64,000 nucleotides of DNA, from contig NZ_CP109599.1 in the NCBI RefSeq assembly GCF_036231945.1, positions 2,202,501 to 2,266,500 of the forward strand. Reading direction: 5' to 3'. A model generated the notes under the pieces. The model searched no databases and was not told the DNA's origin. It saw nothing but the letters and a program-made list of their open reading frames with translations. This stretch comes from Streptomyces sp. NBC_01429 (GTDB lineage Bacteria > Actinomycetota > Actinomycetes > Streptomycetales > Streptomycetaceae). A program made the position numbers and the translations under genes. This document shows, piece by piece, positions 8,447 through 17,655 of this stretch. Each line of letters starts with the position of its first letter. Position 1 is the stretch's first letter.

Positions 8447-9934
8447 TTGAGAACGAGCCGCACCAGACACCCGCGCACCGCCCGCGTCCCCCGCGCCCCA
8501 CGTACCGCCCGCACCCCCTTGCTCGCGGCGGCCCTCGCCCTGACCGTGGCCCTCGCCGGGTTCGTCGGGCTGAGCGGCGCCGGTACCGCGCAGGGCGCCA
8601 TCCCGCCCGCGCCCGGCTGGAATCTCCAGTGGAGCGACGACTTCGACGGGGCGAACCGCGCCCTGCCCAACTCCGCCAACTGGCAGACGGACACCGGCCA
8701 CGGATACCCCGGCGGGCCCGGCAACTGGGGTACGGGCGAGATCCAGAACTACACCGCGAGCCCCGACAACCTCAGCCTCGACGGCAACGGCAATCTGCGG
8801 ATCACCCCGCTCAGGGACGGCGCGGGCAACTGGACCTCGGGCCGGATCGAGACCAAGCGCTCCGACTTCAAGGCCCCGGCGGGCGGCACCCTGCGCATCG
8901 AGAGCCGTATCCAGATGCCGAACGTGACCGGCGCCGCCGCGTCCGGCTACTGGCCCGCCTTCTGGGCACTGGGCTCGCCGTACCGGGGCAACTACTGGAA
9001 CTGGCCGGGCATCGGCGAGTTCGACATCATGGAGAACGTCAACGGGCTCAACTCCGTCTGGGGCGTGCTGCACTGCGGCGTGAACCCGGGCGGCCCGTGC
9101 AACGAGACCACGGGCATCGCCGCCAGCCGCGCCTGCCCCGGGGCGAGCTGCCAGTCCGCCTTCCACACCTACCGGTTCGAGTGGGACCGCTCGGTCACCC
9201 CCAACGAGCTGCGCTGGTACGTGGACGACCAGCTCTTCCACACTGTCCGGCAGAACCAGATGGACGCCGCGTCGTGGACCAACATGACCGACCACGCGGG
9301 GTACTTCATCCTCCTCAACGTGGCGATCGGCGGCGCGTTCCCGGACGCGCTGGGCGGCTCCACCCCGACCGCCGCGACCGTCCCCGGCCGTCCCATGCTC
9401 GTCGACTACGTGGCGGTCTGGACGCGTGGCGGCGGCGCGGGCACCACCGACCCGCCCCCGGCGGGCTCCTCGACCCTGTACGCGCGGCCGGGCGCAGCGC
9501 TCGGCGACTCCACCGGCTCGGCGGCGAGCGTCACCGTCGCCTCGGCGGGCGGCGCCAACTACGACGGGACGCCGAACAACCCGCAGGTCTTCACGTCGAG
9601 CGGGATCACCCGGACGTACAACGGCGGCTCCACCCAGTTCGACCTGTTCGTGGACGCGGGCACGACCATCGGCAACGGCCCTCAGGTCAGGGTGAGTTAC
9701 GACCGTACGGGCGACGGCGTCTGGGACCGTACGGAGACGTACCAGTACTTCGCCACCGATCCCGTGCCCGGTTACGAGCACTACACCCAGGCCAAGGGCC
9801 TGAAGTCGTCCACCGGTTCACACGGCGACCTGGTCAACGGCAAGGTGCGGATCGAGGTCTGGAACGCCATCGGCGGCGGCGCCGGCACGCTGGGCGTCGG
9901 CAACCAGTCGGTAGTGCGCGTCCCGTTCGGCTGA
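8447..9934 (+). CDS. secreted GH16 endo-1,3-beta-glucanase with C-terminal accessory domain
   Basis: 495 residues from a TTG start; GGAGGT six bases upstream decides it over the longer open frame. An Arg-rich n-region, a hydrophobic core at about 24-42 and a cleavage region near AQGA form a signal peptide. The catalytic domain (about 55-325) has the GH16 motif EFDIMENVNG: Glu191 should be the nucleophile, Asp193 the assistant and Glu196 the acid/base. After a Pro/Gly linker, a beta-rich domain of about 150 residues (355-495) looks carbohydrate-binding. It hydrolyses beta-1,3-glucan (laminarin, fungal wall). A LacI-type operator suggests induction by oligosaccharide. Confidence 0.9.
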   Translation: MRTSRTRHPRTARVPRAPRTARTPLLAAALALTVALAGFVGLSGAGTAQGAIPPAPGWNLQWSDDFDGANRALPNSANWQTDTGHGYPGGPGNWGTGEIQNYTASPDNLSLDGNGNLRITPLRDGAGNWTSGRIETKRSDFKAPAGGTLRIESRIQMPNVTGAAASGYWPAFWALGSPYRGNYWNWPGIGEFDIMENVNGLNSVWGVLHCGVNPGGPCNETTGIAASRACPGASCQSAFHTYRFEWDRSVTPNELRWYVDDQLFHTVRQNQMDAASWTNMTDHAGYFILLNVAIGGAFPDALGGSTPTAATVPGRPMLVDYVAVWTRGGGAGTTDPPPAGSSTLYARPGAALGDSTGSAASVTVASAGGANYDGTPNNPQVFTSSGITRTYNGGSTQFDLFVDAGTTIGNGPQVRVSYDRTGDGVWDRTETYQYFATDPVPGYEHYTQAKGLKSSTGSHGDLVNGKVRIEVWNAIGGGAGTLGVGNQSVVRVPFG

Positions 9935-9968
9935 CCGCGCGGGCCGCCGGCCCGGGCCGGACGCGCGA

Positions 9969-10009
9969 GAGCCGTACGTGGCGCGCGGGACACACGCCAC
10001 GTACGGCTC
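9969..10009. terminator. bidirectional hairpin terminator
   Basis: GAGCCGTACGTGGCG at 9969-9983 pairs perfectly with 9995-10009, 11-base loop. It lies between the convergent glucanase gene and the ABC permease gene and can serve both. Confidence 0.8.
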
Positions 10010-10028
10010 GGCGGGAGGGCGGGGCACG

Positions 10029-12662
10029 TCACTCCCGCGACCGCATCGCCTCCAGGGGCCGGGCCCGCAGCACCCCGCGCGCCGGGACACGGATCGACAG
10101 CACGGCCGTCAGCACGGCCGCCGCCACGATGGCGGCGAACACCCACGGCGGCCCGGACGGCAGCGGCGTGCCGGTGAGGGACAGGGCCAGTACCACCAGC
10201 GGTACGGCGGCCACCAGCGTGCCGAGCGCCACCGCGATGCCCGACAGGAGCGCCGTCTCGATGGCCAGCATCCGGGCGACCTGGCGGCGGGTGCCGCCCA
10301 CCAGGCGCAGCAGCGCGAGTTCGCGGGCCCGGCCGGTGGTGACGGTGACGAGGGTGGTGGCCACCGACAGCGCCACGTACCCCAGCAGCACCCCGAGCAG
10401 CAGCCGGTTCAGCCAGGCGTTGGCCTCCACCTCGTGGTCCTGCGCGACGAGCAGCGAGGCGCGGTCGCCGACGGCCAGCCCCGGGTAGTGCCGCTCCAGC
10501 GCGCCCAGCCCGGTGGCGACAGCCGCGCGGTCCGCGCCGGGTGCCAGGGCGACGAGTACGACGTCGGCGAGCCGGTCGGTGGTGTGCGGCAGCACCGTGG
10601 TCGCGGGCAGCAGCACATCGCCGAAGCCCAGGTTGGGGCGGTACACGGCGACGACGCGGGGCTTCGCGCGGGTCCCGTCGCCCAGGACGAGCGCGACGCG
10701 GTCGCCGACCCGCTTGCCGAGGTAGCGCGCCTCGGTCTCGCTGAGCGCGACGGTGTCGCCGCGCAGATCACCCAACCGGCCTGAGGCGACGGGCAGTTCG
10801 AGTGTTCCGTCGAGTCCGGTGGCGTCGATGCCGTAGGCGGCGGACCGCGAGAGCGGTTCACCGAGGAGGGTCCGCCCGACGGCGACGACCTCGGTGGCGA
10901 CCAGCGGGGTCGCCGCCGTGACACCGGGCACCTCGCGGGCGGCCCCGGCGACCCCGGGCGCGACGCCGCCGCCCGCCCCGGCGACCACGAAGTCGGCGAC
11001 CGTCGCCGCGCGGGCCTGGTACCGCGTCGCCTCGGCCAGGGTGGTCTGGCTGTAGAACTGGCTGGTCGCGAAGCCGATCGTCAGCACGAGCGGGGTGACG
11101 GCCGCCGCCAGCCGCCGCGCACCGGCGCGGCTGTTGGCCGCCGCGAGGAAGCCCGCGGCGCCGCGCGGCAGCAGCGCGCCGCCGAGACGGGTGAGCGCGG
11201 CCATCAGCCGGGGGCCGAGCATCGCGACACCGATCAGGGCGAGCATCGAGGAGAGCCCGGCGGGCACCACGGCGAGGTTCGGCGGCAGGAACGGCAGGGC
11301 CGCCACGGCGATCAGCGCCAGGCCCAGCAGCACGTAGCCGCCGATGATCCGGCCGCGCCCCAGCTCCGGCGTCTCCACCGCAGACTCCCGCAGCGCCTCC
11401 ACCGGGCGCACCCGCACCTGGCGCCTGGCCGCCGCCCACACCGCGAGCCGGGCGGCGCCCAGGCACAGCAGCACCGCGACCACCCCGGGCACCGGGCCGA
11501 CGGAGAGCGCGAAGCCCTCCTCGATCACACCGATCCGGGCGAATCCGTCCCGCAGCAGCCGCGCGGCGAGATAGCCGGGCCCGACACCGAGCAGCGCGGC
11601 CGCGCCCGACACCAGCAGGGTCTCGGTGGCGAGCATCCGGTGCACCTGGCGCGAGGTGGCCGCCACGGCGCGCAACAGGGCGATCTCACGCCGCCGCTGA
11701 TGCACCATCAGCGACAGTGTGCCCGCCACCACCAGCACGACGATCATCAGCACGAAGCCGGAGAACGAACCGGACACCACCGACAGCACGGTGCGCGACC
11801 GCGCCGCGCCGAGGAACTCGACCTCGCCGCGCGCGTCGCCGGCCCGTACCACCGCGCGCTCCCCGTACCCCTGGTCAGCGAGGGTGCGTTCGATCCGGGT
11901 GACGGCGGTGTCGGACGCGTTCAGCGAGCGCACGAGTCCGATCAGCCCCTCCGCGCCGCCGGTCTCCACGCCGGGGTCGGTGAAGACGCCGATGGCCGCG
12001 AACGCGCGGGGGTGCCCGGACAGTTCGCCGGCCCGCGCGTCGGTGAAGAACAGCGCGCTCTGACGCGGCAGTCCGGCGCCGTCCGGCGGGGCCGCCACAC
12101 CGACGACCCGGTACGGTACGGAGCCCTCGGCCGTCGCGATCCGTATCCGGGCCCCCACATCGGCGCCCGCCCGCGCGGCGGTCTCCGCGTCGAGCACGAT
12201 CTCGTCGGGGAGGCGCGGGGCCCGGCCCGAGCGCAGCGCGAACGGCGTCAGCCGCGCCGAACCCCAGCCGTGGCCCAGCGTCTGCCCGTCGCCGGGTGCG
12301 CTCAGCACCGTGCCGTCGTCCGTGACGATCGTCGCCGGGAAGCTGACCTCGCCGACGGCGCCGCGGACGCCGGGGGTGGCGGCGATCTTCCCGACCAGCC
12401 CGGCGGGGAGCATGGCCCGCTCGGGCAGCGGCTCGACGGCGTCCGGGCCGTCGTCCTCCGGCGCGGTGACCGACTGCCGGGCGCCGACCACGACGGGGAC
12501 GGTCCCGTAGCGCTGGGGCGCGATCCCGGCGAAGAGGCCCGACTCCAGCAGCACCCCGCAGGCGGTCACCAGGATGGCGCCGCCGAGCACCGCGAGGAAC
12601 GACGCGACGAACTCGGCCCGGCGGGCCCGGATCGACCGCACGGCGAAGGACAGGCCGCTCAT
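10029..12662 (-). CDS. FtsX/MacB-type ABC transporter permease, two fused repeats
   Basis: 877 residues. An N-terminal anchor helix follows MSGLSFAVRSIRARRAEF; a periplasm-side domain of about 200 residues leads to an FtsX three-helix block near 285-390, which includes VHQRRREIALLRAVAATSRQVHRML. A second block near the C-terminus repeats this with TTGRARELALLRLVGGTRRQVARML. The duplicated architecture and length are typical for large actinobacterial FtsX permeases that act with a LolD/MacB ATPase in export or mechanotransmission. Its ATG overlaps the stop of the ATPase gene by four bases. Divergent from a two-component system, it resembles the bacitracin-type detoxification modules; the substrate is unknown. 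Confidence 0.9.
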   Translation of the reverse strand: MSGLSFAVRSIRARRAEFVASFLAVLGGAILVTACGVLLESGLFAGIAPQRYGTVPVVVGARQSVTAPEDDGPDAVEPLPERAMLPAGLVGKIAATPGVRGAVGEVSFPATIVTDDGTVLSAPGDGQTLGHGWGSARLTPFALRSGRAPRLPDEIVLDAETAARAGADVGARIRIATAEGSVPYRVVGVAAPPDGAGLPRQSALFFTDARAGELSGHPRAFAAIGVFTDPGVETGGAEGLIGLVRSLNASDTAVTRIERTLADQGYGERAVVRAGDARGEVEFLGAARSRTVLSVVSGSFSGFVLMIVVLVVAGTLSLMVHQRRREIALLRAVAATSRQVHRMLATETLLVSGAAALLGVGPGYLAARLLRDGFARIGVIEEGFALSVGPVPGVVAVLLCLGAARLAVWAAARRQVRVRPVEALRESAVETPELGRGRIIGGYVLLGLALIAVAALPFLPPNLAVVPAGLSSMLALIGVAMLGPRLMAALTRLGGALLPRGAAGFLAAANSRAGARRLAAAVTPLVLTIGFATSQFYSQTTLAEATRYQARAATVADFVVAGAGGGVAPGVAGAAREVPGVTAATPLVATEVVAVGRTLLGEPLSRSAAYGIDATGLDGTLELPVASGRLGDLRGDTVALSETEARYLGKRVGDRVALVLGDGTRAKPRVVAVYRPNLGFGDVLLPATTVLPHTTDRLADVVLVALAPGADRAAVATGLGALERHYPGLAVGDRASLLVAQDHEVEANAWLNRLLLGVLLGYVALSVATTLVTVTTGRARELALLRLVGGTRRQVARMLAIETALLSGIAVALGTLVAAVPLVVLALSLTGTPLPSGPPWVFAAIVAAAVLTAVLSIRVPARGVLRARPLEAMRSRE

Positions 12663-13441
12663 CGCTCCCCCAGCCCGGTCATCCGCGCGGCCACCGACTC
12701 CGCCGTCGGTTCGTAGAGCTGGTCGACGAACCGGCCGTCGGCGAGGAACATCACGAAGTGGGCGTAGGACGCGGCGACCGGATCGTGGGTGACCATCACG
12801 ACGGTCTGGCCCAGCGAGTCGACCAGCCCCCGCAGCAGCCCCAGCACCTGGGCGCCGGTCCCGGTGTCGAGCGCGCCCGTCGGTTCGTCGGCGAAGACCA
12901 CGTCGGGCCTGGTCACCAGGGCGCGGGCGATCGCCACCCGCTGCTGCTGGCCGCCGGACAGCTGGCCGGGGCGCCGCGCCAGCAGTCCGTCGATCCCGAC
13001 CTCGTTCACGATCCGGGCCAGCCACGCCGGGTCGACGGGCCGCCGCGCGAAGCGCAGCGGCAGGGTGATGTTGTCGCGGACGCTGAGCGCGGGGATCAGG
13101 TTGTACGCCTGGAAGACGAAGCCGATCCGTTCGCGTCGCAGCTCGGTCAGGGCCGTCTCCGACAGCCCGCTCAGATCGGTGTCCCCGAGCAGCACCCGGC
13201 CGGAGGCGGGCCGGTCGAGACCGGCGGCGAGGTGCAGGAAGGTGCTCTTGCCGGAGCCGGAGGGGCCCATCACGCCGGTGAACGTGCCGCGCGGGATGCC
13301 GGCGGTCACCCCGTGCAGGGCGGTGACGGCGGCGGCGCCCGTTCCGTAGACCGCGGTGGCGGCCTCCAACCGGACGGCGAAGCCGGACGCGGCGGCGTCC
13401 GTCACCGTCCGCCCCGATGCCCGTACCGGCCCTGCCGCCAT
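12659..13441 (-). CDS. MacB/LolD-type ABC transporter ATP-binding protein
   Basis: 260 residues. Walker A GPSGSGKST at about 60-68, Q-loop in VFQAYNL, signature LSGGQQQRVAIARAL, Walker B DVVFADEPTGALD and the switch histidine in VMVTHDP. The ATG at 13441 has AAGGAGCGG upstream. Coupled by a 4-bp overlap to the large FtsX permease, it powers that transporter. The 200-base region shared with the divergent histidine kinase gene contains an inverted repeat that may be the response-regulator site. Confidence 0.92.
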   Translation of the reverse strand: MAAGPVRASGRTVTDAAASGFAVRLEAATAVYGTGAAAVTALHGVTAGIPRGTFTGVMGPSGSGKSTFLHLAAGLDRPASGRVLLGDTDLSGLSETALTELRRERIGFVFQAYNLIPALSVRDNITLPLRFARRPVDPAWLARIVNEVGIDGLLARRPGQLSGGQQQRVAIARALVTRPDVVFADEPTGALDTGTGAQVLGLLRGLVDSLGQTVVMVTHDPVAASYAHFVMFLADGRFVDQLYEPTAESVAARMTGLGER

Positions 13442-13557
13442 GATCCGCTCCTTCACCACTGCACCCACTGCACCCATCGCACGACTGCACCACTGGGTTC
13501 GATGGAGTGAAGGTAGGCCGGAGGCGTTGGCCCGAACCATCCCGTACATGCCATGAT

Positions 13558-13583
13558 CGATGGTGGAGTCCGCTCCACCATCG
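13558..13583. promoter_or_regulatory. inverted repeat in the ABC/two-component divergent promoter
   Basis: CGATGGTGGAG at 13558-13568 is perfectly inverted at 13573-13583 with loop TCCG. It sits between the divergent transporter operon and the sensor kinase gene, a good position for autoregulation by the NarL-type regulator, or a leader hairpin. Confidence 0.5.
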
Positions 13584-13647
13584 GGCTCCGCCACGGGGCC
13601 GTCGGGCCTCGGTACGGGCTCGGCCACGGGCCAGGGAGCAGACCGCA

Positions 13648-14913
13648 ATGACAGAGCGCAGACCCGGCCGTCCGCAGGCCCGGCTGCGCGCCCGACCGCA
13701 CTCCCGGCTGCGCGCCCGACCGCACTCCCGGCTCGGCGAGTTGAAGTTCCTCGCGGTCGGCGTGGGCACCGGCCTGGCCGCGTGGTTCCTGCTCGTCGGG
13801 CTGATGCTGAGCATCGCGCCGATCGTCACCCTGCCGCTGCTGCCGCGCACCGCGCGCGGCGCCCGCAGGCTGGCCGCGTTCGAACGCCGCCGCACCGGCC
13901 GTTACCTGGACACGACGATTCCGGCGCCGCGACCGGTCGGCGGCGACGACATCGGGGACGTACTGGCGAGCCCCGACACGCGCCGGGACGTGAGCTGGCT
14001 GGCGCTCCACGCCACGTTCGGCCTGCTGACCGGGCTGCTGGCGGTGGCGTCACCCGCCGGTGTCGTGCAGAACCTGGTGACCGCCGCTTTCTGGCCGCTC
14101 CTCCCCTCGGCGACCACCACGCTGGACCAGCCGGTGGAGTCGTGGGGCGGCGCGGGCCTCGCGCTGGCGACGGCCGCCGGATACGGCCTGTTCGGCGCGG
14201 TCCTCGTACCCCCGCTGGCCCGGTGGTACGCGCGGGTCTCGGCGGCGCGGCTCGCGCCGCCGAAGCCGACCCTCGTCGAGCGCCTCGCCGAGGTCACCGC
14301 GACCAGGGCCGCCGCGCTCGAAGCGCACGGCACCGAGCTGCGCCGGATCGAGCGCAGCCTCCACGACGGCACGCAGAACCGTATCGTCGCGGTCGTCATG
14401 CACCTGGGCATGGTGGAGCGGGCGCTGCGCCGCGACCCCGAGTCGGCGCTGCCGATGATCCTCACCGCGCAGGACGCGGCCACCGACGCGCTCAGCGAAC
14501 TGCGCGAGGTGGTACGGCAGATCTACCCGCCCGTGCTCACCGACCGGGGGCTGCGCGGCGCGGTGGCGGCGCTGGCGGCACACTGCGCGATCCCCTGCGC
14601 CCTGACGGCGGACCAGGAGCTGCGCCGGGCGCCCGCCGCCGTGGAGGCGGCGGCCTACTTCGTGGTGGCCGAGGCGCTCACCAACGCCGTCAAGCACAGC
14701 GGGGCCCGGCAGATCACCGTGTCCCTGCGCACCGAGCGGGACCGGCTCACCGTCGAGGTCAGCGACGACGGCCACGGCGGCGCCGACGGGACGCGGGGCT
14801 CCGGAGTGGTCGGGATCCAGCGCCGCGTCGCCGCTTTCGACGGCACCACCCTCCTGCACAGCCCGCCCGGCGGACCCACGGTCCTGCGGGCCGACATCCC
14901 CCTAGGAGTATGA
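13648..14913 (+). CDS. two-component sensor histidine kinase, HisKA_3 type
   Basis: 421 residues. The N-terminus has a duplicated RARPHSRL segment, then hydrophobic segments at about 33-65, 118-155 and 168-190. The phospho-acceptor helix LRRIERSLHDGTQNRI puts the histidine at position 239; ATP-binding motifs NAVKHSG and DDGHGG follow. This is the NarX/DesK class that pairs with LuxR-type regulators. ATG at 13648 has AGGGAG upstream; the open frame extends 47 codons further without support. The regulator gene follows after three bases. It probably senses the cell-envelope condition that calls for the divergent ABC transporter. Confidence 0.9.
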   Translation: MTERRPGRPQARLRARPHSRLRARPHSRLGELKFLAVGVGTGLAAWFLLVGLMLSIAPIVTLPLLPRTARGARRLAAFERRRTGRYLDTTIPAPRPVGGDDIGDVLASPDTRRDVSWLALHATFGLLTGLLAVASPAGVVQNLVTAAFWPLLPSATTTLDQPVESWGGAGLALATAAGYGLFGAVLVPPLARWYARVSAARLAPPKPTLVERLAEVTATRAAALEAHGTELRRIERSLHDGTQNRIVAVVMHLGMVERALRRDPESALPMILTAQDAATDALSELREVVRQIYPPVLTDRGLRGAVAALAAHCAIPCALTADQELRRAPAAVEAAAYFVVAEALTNAVKHSGARQITVSLRTERDRLTVEVSDDGHGGADGTRGSGVVGIQRRVAAFDGTTLLHSPPGGPTVLRADIPLGV

Positions 14914-14916
14914 GCC

Positions 14917-15561
14917 GTGCGCATCGTCATCGCCGAGGACGACGCCCTGCTGCGAGCGGGCCTCACCCATCTGTTGCGCGCCGAGGGCATGGAGGTCACC
15001 TCCGCCGTCGACAACCCCACCGACCTGCTGGCCGCCATCGAGGCGGACCGCCCGGACGTCGCGGTGGTGGACGTCCGGATGCCGCCGACCTTCCGGGACG
15101 AGGGGCTGCGCGCCGCCGTCGAGGCGCGCAGGCGCCGGCCGGGGCTCGCGGTGCTCGTCCTGTCGGCGCACGTCGAGGACAGTTACGCCACCGAACTGCT
15201 GGCCGACGGCGCGGGCGGGGTGGGCTATCTCCTCAAGGAACGGGTCGGGAAGGTCACCGACTTCCTCGACGCGCTGCACCGGGTGGCCGACGGCGGCACC
15301 GCGATGGACCCGGAGGTCGTCGCCCAACTGCTGCTGCGGCGAAGGGCGGACGACCCGTTGCTCAGCCTGACGCCGAGGGAGCGCGAGGTGCTGGGGCTGA
15401 TGGCGGAGGGCCACTCCAACGCGACGATCGCCGGTCTGCTCACCGTGAGCAGCGGGGCGGTGCACAAACACATCGGCAACATCTTCAACAAGCTGGGCCT
15501 GCCCACGACGGACGCGGGTCACCGACGCGTGCTGGCGGTGCTCGCGTATCTGAAGGCGTGA
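14917..15561 (+). CDS. NarL/LuxR-family response regulator
   Basis: 214 residues. Receiver domain with acidic cluster EDD at 7-9, phospho-acceptor Asp52 in VVDVRMPP and a conserved Lys in YLLKERVG. The output domain LTPREREVLGLMAEGHSNATIA ... GAVHKHIGNIFNKLGL is a GerE-type helix-turn-helix. GTG start three bases after the kinase stop. Cognate regulator of the adjacent kinase and the likely activator of the divergent ABC operon. Confidence 0.93.
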   Translation: MRIVIAEDDALLRAGLTHLLRAEGMEVTSAVDNPTDLLAAIEADRPDVAVVDVRMPPTFRDEGLRAAVEARRRRPGLAVLVLSAHVEDSYATELLADGAGGVGYLLKERVGKVTDFLDALHRVADGGTAMDPEVVAQLLLRRRADDPLLSLTPREREVLGLMAEGHSNATIAGLLTVSSGAVHKHIGNIFNKLGLPTTDAGHRRVLAVLAYLKA

Positions 15562-15588
15562 GGCGTGAGGCGTGAGGGGGGGCTGCCC

Positions 15589-15622
15589 TATGCGGGGGTG
15601 GAGCTGGCACCACCCCCGCATA
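15589..15622 (+). terminator. hairpin terminator after the response regulator gene
   Basis: TATGCGGGGGTG at 15589-15600 pairs with 15611-15622 across a ten-base loop. It starts 27 bases past the stop codon, after a short run of GCGTGAG direct repeats. Confidence 0.75.
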
Positions 15623-15717
15623 CGGCAGCTGACGGGATTACGGCGCCGGGTGTGCCTCGAACATGCTGATGACCGGCCGGTGAACGAGCGTCCGGCCCGT
15701 CCTCAAGGAGTGCTCCC

Positions 15718-16971
15718 ATGTCCGACCACACCCCTGCCACCACCCCCGCGCCCGATGCCCCCGGCGCCCCCGATGCCCCCGGCGCCCCCGGCGCCCGCCG
15801 TGGCGCTTCCCGCCGCAGGGCCGCCACACTGATAGCCCTCACGCTGGTCGCCGGTGTGGGGCTGCCCGCCGCGTACGCCACGGCGACCACCACCACCGCC
15901 GGTGCCGCTTCGACCGATCACGGCACGAAGCCCGGCGACAGGACGATGCGGAAGATCGTGAACGGGCTCGTGAGCGGGGACAAGCGCCCCGGCGCGCTGG
16001 CCGGTACCCGGGAACGCGACGGCCGTACGGGCGCCTTCACCGCCGGATACGGCGACCTCGCGGCCAGGACCCCGGTCCCCGCCGACGGCCAGGTGCGCAT
16101 CGCCAGCAACACCAAGACGTTCACCTCGGTCGCGGTGCTGCAACTGGTCGGAGAGGGCAAGATCGGCCTCGACGAGCCGATCGAGACGTATCTGCCGAAC
16201 CTGATCAGGGGCGAGGGCATCGACGGCCGGAACATCACCGTACGGCAGCTGCTCCAGCACACCAGCGGACTGCCCAACTACACCCAGCACATGGCCGGGG
16301 ACTTCGCGGCGCTCCGGCACCGCTACGCCGAACCGCGCGAACTGCTCGATCTGGCCCTCCAGGACAAGGCGTTGTTCGCGCCAGGCGCCAAGTGGGAGTA
16401 CAGCAACACCAATTACGTCGTGGCGGGGCTCCTCATCCAGAAGGTCACGGGACGGCCGGTCGCCGAGGTGATCAACCAGCGGGTCGTCGAGCGGATCGGG
16501 CTGAAGCACACGTACTTCCCGCAGGTCGGCGAGATGACGATCCGCGAGAAGCACCCGAAGGGCTACCACGCCGACAAGCCCGGCGAGCCGCTGGTCGACG
16601 CCACGGTGGAGGACCCGTCGTGGGGCTGGGCGGCGGGCGCGATGGTGTCCACCAACAGCGACGTGAACCGCTTCTTCACCGCGCTGCTCGACGGCAAGCT
16701 GCTCAAGCCCGCGCAGCTCGCCGAGATGAAGACCACCGTGCCGGCCGAGGACCCGACGCCCGGTTCGCGCTACGGCCTCGGTCTGATGAGCAAGCCGCTG
16801 TCCTGCGGGGGCGTGTACTGGGGGCACGGCGGCGACATCTTCGGCTACGAGACCCGGGGCGGGGTCACGGAGAAGGGCCGCTCCGTGAACATCGCGGTCA
16901 CCGTCCTGCCGACCGAGCTGTCCGAGGTGGAGGAGATGGAGAAGGCCGTGGACACGGCGCTCTGCCGCTGA
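15718..16971 (+). CDS. secreted beta-lactamase-fold serine hydrolase (D-Ala-D-Ala carboxypeptidase/esterase class)
   Basis: 417 residues with AAGGAG upstream of the ATG. A Pro/Gly/Asp repeat leader (APDAPGAPDAPGAPGA) comes before a hydrophobic signal/anchor at about 36-56. The class C-like fold is shown by IASNTKTFTS (Ser130, Lys133), EYSNTNY (Tyr228) and the GHGGDI box replacing KTG. Such enzymes trim peptidoglycan peptides or hydrolyse esters outside the membrane. The leader DNA carries near-tandem repeats of a GCCCCCGGC/GAT unit. It stands alone, with a terminator before it. Confidence 0.88.
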   Translation: MSDHTPATTPAPDAPGAPDAPGAPGARRGASRRRAATLIALTLVAGVGLPAAYATATTTTAGAASTDHGTKPGDRTMRKIVNGLVSGDKRPGALAGTRERDGRTGAFTAGYGDLAARTPVPADGQVRIASNTKTFTSVAVLQLVGEGKIGLDEPIETYLPNLIRGEGIDGRNITVRQLLQHTSGLPNYTQHMAGDFAALRHRYAEPRELLDLALQDKALFAPGAKWEYSNTNYVVAGLLIQKVTGRPVAEVINQRVVERIGLKHTYFPQVGEMTIREKHPKGYHADKPGEPLVDATVEDPSWGWAAGAMVSTNSDVNRFFTALLDGKLLKPAQLAEMKTTVPAEDPTPGSRYGLGLMSKPLSCGGVYWGHGGDIFGYETRGGVTEKGRSVNIAVTVLPTELSEVEEMEKAVDTALCR

Positions 16972-17017
16972 GGGCCGGGCGGGGGGCGAGGGGGGGCGGC
17001 GCCACTCGGCGCCCGGG

Positions 17018-17103
17018 CTCGCCGCACGTGGGGGCGGGGCTCGCGGCACGGGGGGCGGGTTTCGCCGCACGTGGGGGCGGGGCTCTCCGCACGGGCGCGG
17101 GCG
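17018..17103. repeat. GC-rich short tandem repeat, about four copies of 21-22 bp
   Basis: Units beginning at 17018, 17040, 17061 and 17083 share a CGCCGCACGTGGGGGCGGGG core with some changes. They fill the space between two convergent genes and code for nothing obvious. Confidence 0.65.
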
Positions 17104-17109
17104 TCCCGG

Positions 17110-17541
17110 TCAGTCGGCGAAGCCCAGGACGTACCGCCGCTGCCACGGCGTCTCCACGGCACGGTGGTGGTAGTGCCGCCGTACGAACCCCACGGCCTCG
17201 TCCGCCGGTACGCCGTCGAGGACGGCCATGCAGGCCAGCGCCGTACCCGTACGCCCACGCCCGCCGCCACAGGCGACCTCGACCCGCTCGGCGGCGGCCC
17301 GCCGCCACGCCTCGCCGAGCGTCTCCCGCGCGTCCGTACGGCTGCTGGGCAGCCGGAAGTCCGGCCAGCGCAGCCACCTCGCCTCCCACGCGACCTCGGG
17401 CGGCGGCTTGCCGAGCAGATAGACCCCGTACGTGGGCTCCGCACCGCCCGGCAAGGGACGCCGCAGCCCCCGGCCCCTGACCAGGCGCCCGGAGGGAAGT
17501 TCCAGAACTCCGCTGTCGGTTGAGGTCCAGATCGCGGTCAT
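17110..17541 (-). CDS. protein-tyrosine/dual-specificity phosphatase-like protein
   Basis: 143 residues. The P-loop VACGGGRGRTGTALACMAVL matches the Cys-X5-Arg signature (CGGGRGR then Thr) of tyrosine phosphatases, with Ala in place of the His that normally precedes the Cys. The upstream WPDFRLPSS could be the general-acid loop, as in WPD-loop enzymes. The protein is compact and cytoplasmic with no signal peptide. Convergent with the serine hydrolase gene; partner unknown. Confidence 0.75.
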   Translation of the reverse strand: MTAIWTSTDSGVLELPSGRLVRGRGLRRPLPGGAEPTYGVYLLGKPPPEVAWEARWLRWPDFRLPSSRTDARETLGEAWRRAAAERVEVACGGGRGRTGTALACMAVLDGVPADEAVGFVRRHYHHRAVETPWQRRYVLGFAD

Positions 17542-17655
17542 GGCGTCACCCTATGCGGCACGGAACGCCGGTGCGGGCCGTGGGCGGTCGGCCGCACAGA
17601 ACGCCGGTTCGTGTCGCGGCGCATCAGCCGCCGCCGGGCGGGACAGCGGCAGGCA

